Of a stretch of DNA of 9,991 nucleotides, positions 7,233 to 9,991 are shown piece by piece (positions within the stretch are counted from its first letter, which is position 1; each line of letters starts with the position of its first letter). The notes beneath the pieces are model-generated. The model searched no databases. It was not told the DNA's origin and was given only the letters and a program-made list of their open reading frames with translations. The translations under genes and the position numbers were made by a program. Source of the DNA: an uncultured Collinsella sp. (GTDB lineage: Bacteria; Actinomycetota; Coriobacteriia; Coriobacteriales; Coriobacteriaceae); NCBI GenBank assembly GCA_902489855.1, contig CABUBS010000074.1, positions 1 through 9,991 on the forward strand, read 5' to 3'.

Positions 7233-8639
7233 TTAGCCGTAGATGCGCTGGGGCTGTTCGATGCCCTTTACGGAGGCTTCGGTCACGATGACCTTGGCGA
7301 CACCCTCCTCACTGGGCAGGTCGAACATCGTCTGCTGCAGCACGTCCTCGCAGATGGAGCGCAGGCCGCGGGCACCGGTCTTGCGAGCAAGCGCCATGCG
7401 GGCGATCTCGTGCAGGGCGGCATCCTCAAACTCAAGCTCAACGTCCTCGAGCTGGAACATCTTGCGGTACTGACGCACCACGGCGTTCTTGGGCTCGGTC
7501 AGAATCGACACCAGGTCGTCCTCGTCGAGCGCCTGCGTCTGGGTGACGACGGGCGTACGTCCCACAAACTCGGGGATCATGCCAAAGGCGTTGAGATCCT
7601 GCGGGAGCACCTGACGCAGCAGGTCGTTCTCGTCGACAGAGGTGGGGCCGGCGATCTCGGAGTTAAAGCCCACGCCCTTGTTGCCCACGCGGTCGGCGAT
7701 GATCTTATCCAGGCCCACAAAGGCACCGCCGCAGATGAACAGGATGTTGGTCGTGTCGATCTGCAGCAGCTCCTGCTGGGGATGTTTGCGGCCGCCGGTG
7801 GGAGGAACGCTTGCCACCGTGCCCTCAAGGATCTTAAGCAGCGCCTGCTGAACGCCCTCGCCCGAAACATCGCGGGTAATGGAGAGGTTCTCGGCCTTGC
7901 GGGCAATCTTGTCGATCTCGTCCACGTAGATGATACCGACCTGCGCACGCTCGATATCGCCATCGGCGGCGTTAATGAGCTTGAGCAGGATGTTCTCCAC
8001 GTCCTCGCCCACGTAGCCGGCCTCGGTGAGCGCGGTAGCGTCGGCGATGGCAAACGGCACCTCGAGGATGCGCGCGAGCGTCTGGGCCAGCAGCGTCTTA
8101 CCGGTACCGGTGGGACCGAGCAGCAAGATATTGGACTTGGCGAGCTCCACCTCGTCCATGTCGTCGTCGAACTGCGAGCCCACGCCGTCGTCAAAGGCAG
8201 ACACCGCGGCGCCGCCCTCGATCACGCGACGATAATGGTTGTACACGGCAACCGACATGGCGCGCTTGGCGTCCTCCTGGCCCATAACATAGGCCGAAAG
8301 CTCGTCATAGATCTCGTGCGGGGTCGGCACGTGCGTGATGACCTGGCGGTCGTCCTCGAGCTCAAAGCCCTCGGTCTCGGGGTCCACGGCGGGCTGGGAT
8401 GCAGCCTGGCCGTGGTCGTTGAGGAAGCCCGGCAGCTTGCCGTTGCGGGCAGCGTCCATAAAGTCCGAAGCCAGCGACTCCTCCAAGATCTCGGAGCAGG
8501 CGGCGACGCACTCATCGCAGATAAAGATGTTGGTAGGTCCCTTTACAAGGCGGCGCACCTGACCCTGCTCTTTTCCGCAGAAGGAGCAGCGGATGGGGTT
8601 GCCGTTCTCGTCAAAGTTGTCCTGCATGTTACCGGCCAT
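7233..8639 (-). CDS. clpX: ATP-dependent Clp protease ATP-binding subunit ClpX
   Basis: The protein has 468 residues, slightly longer than the usual 420-430. It is a AAA+ hexameric unfoldase that feeds proteins into ClpP. The N-terminal zinc-binding domain has C18, C21, C41 and C44. Walker A is GPTGTGKT (175-182) and Walker B is IIYVDEID (236-243). Pore loop GYVGEDV is at 208-214, the RKH loop at 284-286, the ClpP-docking tripeptide VGF at 323-325, and sensor 2 GARGLR at 422-427. Oddity: residues about 140-163, just before the Walker A strand, form an acidic, Asp-rich stretch longer than in E. coli ClpX. Start: AAGGA (8648-8652, inside the end of clpP) lies eight bases before the ATG, which is one base after the clpP stop. 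The two genes are thus tightly coupled, and the operon ends at the terminator at 7166-7211. Confidence 0.98.
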   Translation of the reverse strand: MAGNMQDNFDENGNPIRCSFCGKEQGQVRRLVKGPTNIFICDECVAACSEILEESLASDFMDAARNGKLPGFLNDHGQAASQPAVDPETEGFELEDDRQVITHVPTPHEIYDELSAYVMGQEDAKRAMSVAVYNHYRRVIEGGAAVSAFDDGVGSQFDDDMDEVELAKSNILLLGPTGTGKTLLAQTLARILEVPFAIADATALTEAGYVGEDVENILLKLINAADGDIERAQVGIIYVDEIDKIARKAENLSITRDVSGEGVQQALLKILEGTVASVPPTGGRKHPQQELLQIDTTNILFICGGAFVGLDKIIADRVGNKGVGFNSEIAGPTSVDENDLLRQVLPQDLNAFGMIPEFVGRTPVVTQTQALDEDDLVSILTEPKNAVVRQYRKMFQLEDVELEFEDAALHEIARMALARKTGARGLRSICEDVLQQTMFDLPSEEGVAKVIVTEASVKGIEQPQRIYG

Positions 8640-8640
8640 C

Positions 8641-9261
8641 CTAGGCGTCCTTCGCGGCCAGATCGCGCGAGGTAACGATACGGTCGATCAGGCCGTAGTC
8701 GAGGGCCTCGGCAGCGGTCAGGTAGTTGTCGCGCTCGGTATCGGCCTGGACCTTCTCGATGGGCTGGCCCGAGGCGTCGGACAGGATCTGGTTGAGCTCG
8801 CGACGGGTCTTCTTGATCTCCTCGGCCACAATCTCGATCTCGGTCTGCTGACCCTGGGCACCGCCGCTGGGCTGGTGAATCATGACCTTGGAGTGCGGAA
8901 GGCAGAAGCGCTTGCCCTTGGCGCCGGCCGAAAGCAGCACGGCGGCCATAGACGCAGCCATACCGACGCAAATGGTGGAGACCTGCGGCTTAATGAAGTT
9001 CATGGTGTCCAGAATCGCCAGGCCGGAGTAAACCTCGCCACCGGGCGAATTGATGTAGAGCGAGATATCCTTCTCGGCATCCTGGCTCTCAAGATGCAGC
9101 AGCTGGGCAACGACCAGGTTGGCGCTGACGGAGTTGATCTCCTCGCCCAAGAAGATGATGCGGTCGTTGAGCAGGCGCGAATAGATATCGTAGCTGCGCT
9201 CGCCGCGCGGCGTCTGCTCGATAACGTATGGCACGAGGGCGGAATCGAACTTAGCGATCAT
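8641..9261 (-). CDS. clpP: ATP-dependent Clp protease proteolytic subunit ClpP
   Basis: This is a serine protease that forms the double-ring chamber of ClpXP in the cytoplasm. Numbered from the chosen start (206 residues), the catalytic triad is S104 (GMAASMA), H129 (MIHQPSGG) and D178 (ERDNYL). The N-terminal stretch LVPYVIEQTPRGERSYDIYSRLL and the YINSPGG block are typical. Start choice: ATGs at 9273, 9267 and 9261 are all in frame. Only the last has a well-spaced ribosome binding site (GGAG at 9268-9271, six bases upstream) and begins close to the conserved part, so I use it; the longest version has 210 residues. There is a single clpP gene here, between tig and clpX. I see no CIRCE or CtsR-type operator upstream, and no clear ClgR site. 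Confidence 0.97.
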   Translation of the reverse strand: MIAKFDSALVPYVIEQTPRGERSYDIYSRLLNDRIIFLGEEINSVSANLVVAQLLHLESQDAEKDISLYINSPGGEVYSGLAILDTMNFIKPQVSTICVGMAASMAAVLLSAGAKGKRFCLPHSKVMIHQPSGGAQGQQTEIEIVAEEIKKTRRELNQILSDASGQPIEKVQADTERDNYLTAAEALDYGLIDRIVTSRDLAAKDA

Positions 9262-9267
9262 ACGCAT

Positions 9268-9271
9268 CTCC
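9268..9271 (-). promoter_or_regulatory. clpP ribosome binding site that decides the start
   Basis: On the - strand this is GGAG, six bases before the ATG at 9261. It overlaps the alternative ATG at 9273, whose own upstream sequence (AAGAGA only one or two bases away) is too close to work well. Confidence 0.6.
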
Positions 9272-9307
9272 ATTTCTCTTACGGACCAATAGTGGTTCTA
9301 GACAAAC

Positions 9308-9346
9308 GTACGGTGCCCGCATGCTATGCATTGGCTGGCACCGTAC
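9308..9346 (-). terminator. Hairpin between tig and clpP, possible terminator
   Basis: GTACGGTGCC (9308-9317) and GGCACCGTAC (9337-9346) are perfect 10-base complements around a 19-base loop. On the - strand the stem is followed by GTTTGTCT, a poor T-tract. It may partly end tig transcripts before clpP or serve as an RNA processing or stability structure. It lies 35 bases upstream of the longest clpP start. Confidence 0.45.
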
Positions 9347-9394
9347 TAAGCAACCGGATAACCGGCTTATAACTTTACCCCATCACGGGCGCAT

Positions 9395-9408
9395 CCATGC
9401 GCTCGCGG
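9395..9408. repeat. Small palindrome after tig
   Basis: A perfect short palindromic hairpin, GCGCATCCATGCGC, lies 15 bases past the tig stop codon. It is followed on the - strand by CCGTGATGGGG, not a T-tract, so it is at most a weak 3'-end structure. Confidence 0.3.
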
Positions 9409-9423
9409 AAAAGGTGGCGAGAA

Positions 9424-9990
9424 TTACTCGGCGTCCTTGGCGGTCTCGTCGACCTCGGTCACCTTGGCGTTCTCGACCAGGTGGTCGACGGCCTTGGAGC
9501 GACGGATGGACTCGCGGACGGCAGGCATGCGGCCATCGGCGATGAACTCGGCCTTGGAAGCCTCGACGTCCTTGACGCCGGCCTTCTCGAACTCGGCGTT
9601 GATGTCGTCCTCGGTGACCTCGATCTTGAGCTCACGGGCGAGGGCGTCGAGCGCCAGGGACTCGCGGGCAACGTCGTTGGCCTGCTTGTGCAGGTCGCCG
9701 ATGAACTGCTCCATGGTCAGACCGGAAGCGGGCAGCCAGGTGTCGAGCGTCATGCCGCGGGCAGCGAGGTTGGACAGGAAGTTCTGGCCAAGCTCCTCAA
9801 AGACGGACTGCTCGTAGTCGGCGTCCATCTCGTCGAGCTGCAGGCGCTCGGCGAGAGCGGAGACGCAACGGTTCTCCTTCTCGGCCGGGAGGCGGGAAGC
9901 CTTGTCCTGCTCGATCTCAATCTTGATGGCGTCGCGCATAGCGTCGATGCTGTCGAAGCCAAAGTCGGACTTGACGAGCTCGTCGGTGAG
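9424..9990 (-). CDS. tig: Trigger factor, C-terminal part (5' end outside the window)
   Basis: 188 residues are visible, ending in TAA; the frame stays open to the window edge, so the ribosome-binding and peptidyl-prolyl isomerase domains are missing here. The visible part is the helical C-terminal chaperone domain, starting LTDELVKSDFGFDSIDAM and continuing through LGQNFLSNLAARGM, the LTMEQFIGDLHKQAND helix and EVTEDDINAEFEKAG. It ends in an acidic tail, as in many trigger factors. The protein binds at the ribosome exit tunnel and cradles nascent chains in the cytoplasm. Its place directly upstream of clpP-clpX is the common bacterial arrangement and supports the call. A 162-base gap with a hairpin separates it from clpP, so clpP may have its own promoter. 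Confidence 0.93.
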   Translation of the reverse strand, partial: LTDELVKSDFGFDSIDAMRDAIKIEIEQDKASRLPAEKENRCVSALAERLQLDEMDADYEQSVFEELGQNFLSNLAARGMTLDTWLPASGLTMEQFIGDLHKQANDVARESLALDALARELKIEVTEDDINAEFEKAGVKDVEASKAEFIADGRMPAVRESIRRSKAVDHLVENAKVTEVDETAKDAE

Positions 9991-9991
9991 C

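Noticed and set aside
7410..9372. Open frames on the + strand opposite clpX and clpP (421 and 259 codons)
   Set aside because: Shadows of clpX and clpP; no family resemblance and no sensible start sites.

Overview
This window looks like chromosome from a high-GC Gram-positive gut actinobacterium of the Coriobacteriia, most likely Collinsella. The basis is the high GC at third codon positions, the protein sequences, the gene order and the repeat-rich spacers. The genus is my inference from memory, not a search result.

Layout. Positions 1-710 (+ strand) hold the end of an operon that probably handles glycerol 3-phosphate: the C-terminus of an FAD-dependent oxidoreductase, then a small four-cysteine DUF1667 protein. 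Positions 711-1192 are a gene-free spacer filled with inverted repeats. Positions 1193-2281 (+) encode a stand-alone M24 metallopeptidase of the Xaa-Pro dipeptidase/aminopeptidase type. Positions 2282-2700 are a second gene-free spacer with more inverted repeats, between the convergent peptidase and folC genes. From 2701 to the end everything lies on the - strand. In transcription order it is tig (its start is outside the window), clpP, clpX, valS and folC.

How the genes work together. Trigger factor, ClpP and ClpX form a protein-quality block: a ribosome-bound chaperone followed by both parts of the ClpXP protease. clpP and clpX are separated by one base and are surely co-translated. A strong intrinsic terminator follows clpX, so valS (valyl-tRNA synthetase) probably has its own promoter. 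folC (folylpolyglutamate synthase) follows valS after a 280-base leader that contains a nested inverted repeat and a terminator-like hairpin just before its ribosome binding site. The order tig-clp-valS-folC resembles that of many Gram-positive bacteria.

All proteins are from well-known families. I found no defence system, CRISPR array, phage, transposase or new enzyme cluster. The parts that merit a second look are non-coding: a 63-67-base palindromic repeat present once on each side of the peptidase gene; two longer inverted-repeat elements with different ends but shared interior sequence; the structured folC leader; and a possible one-base frameshift at the very start of the window.
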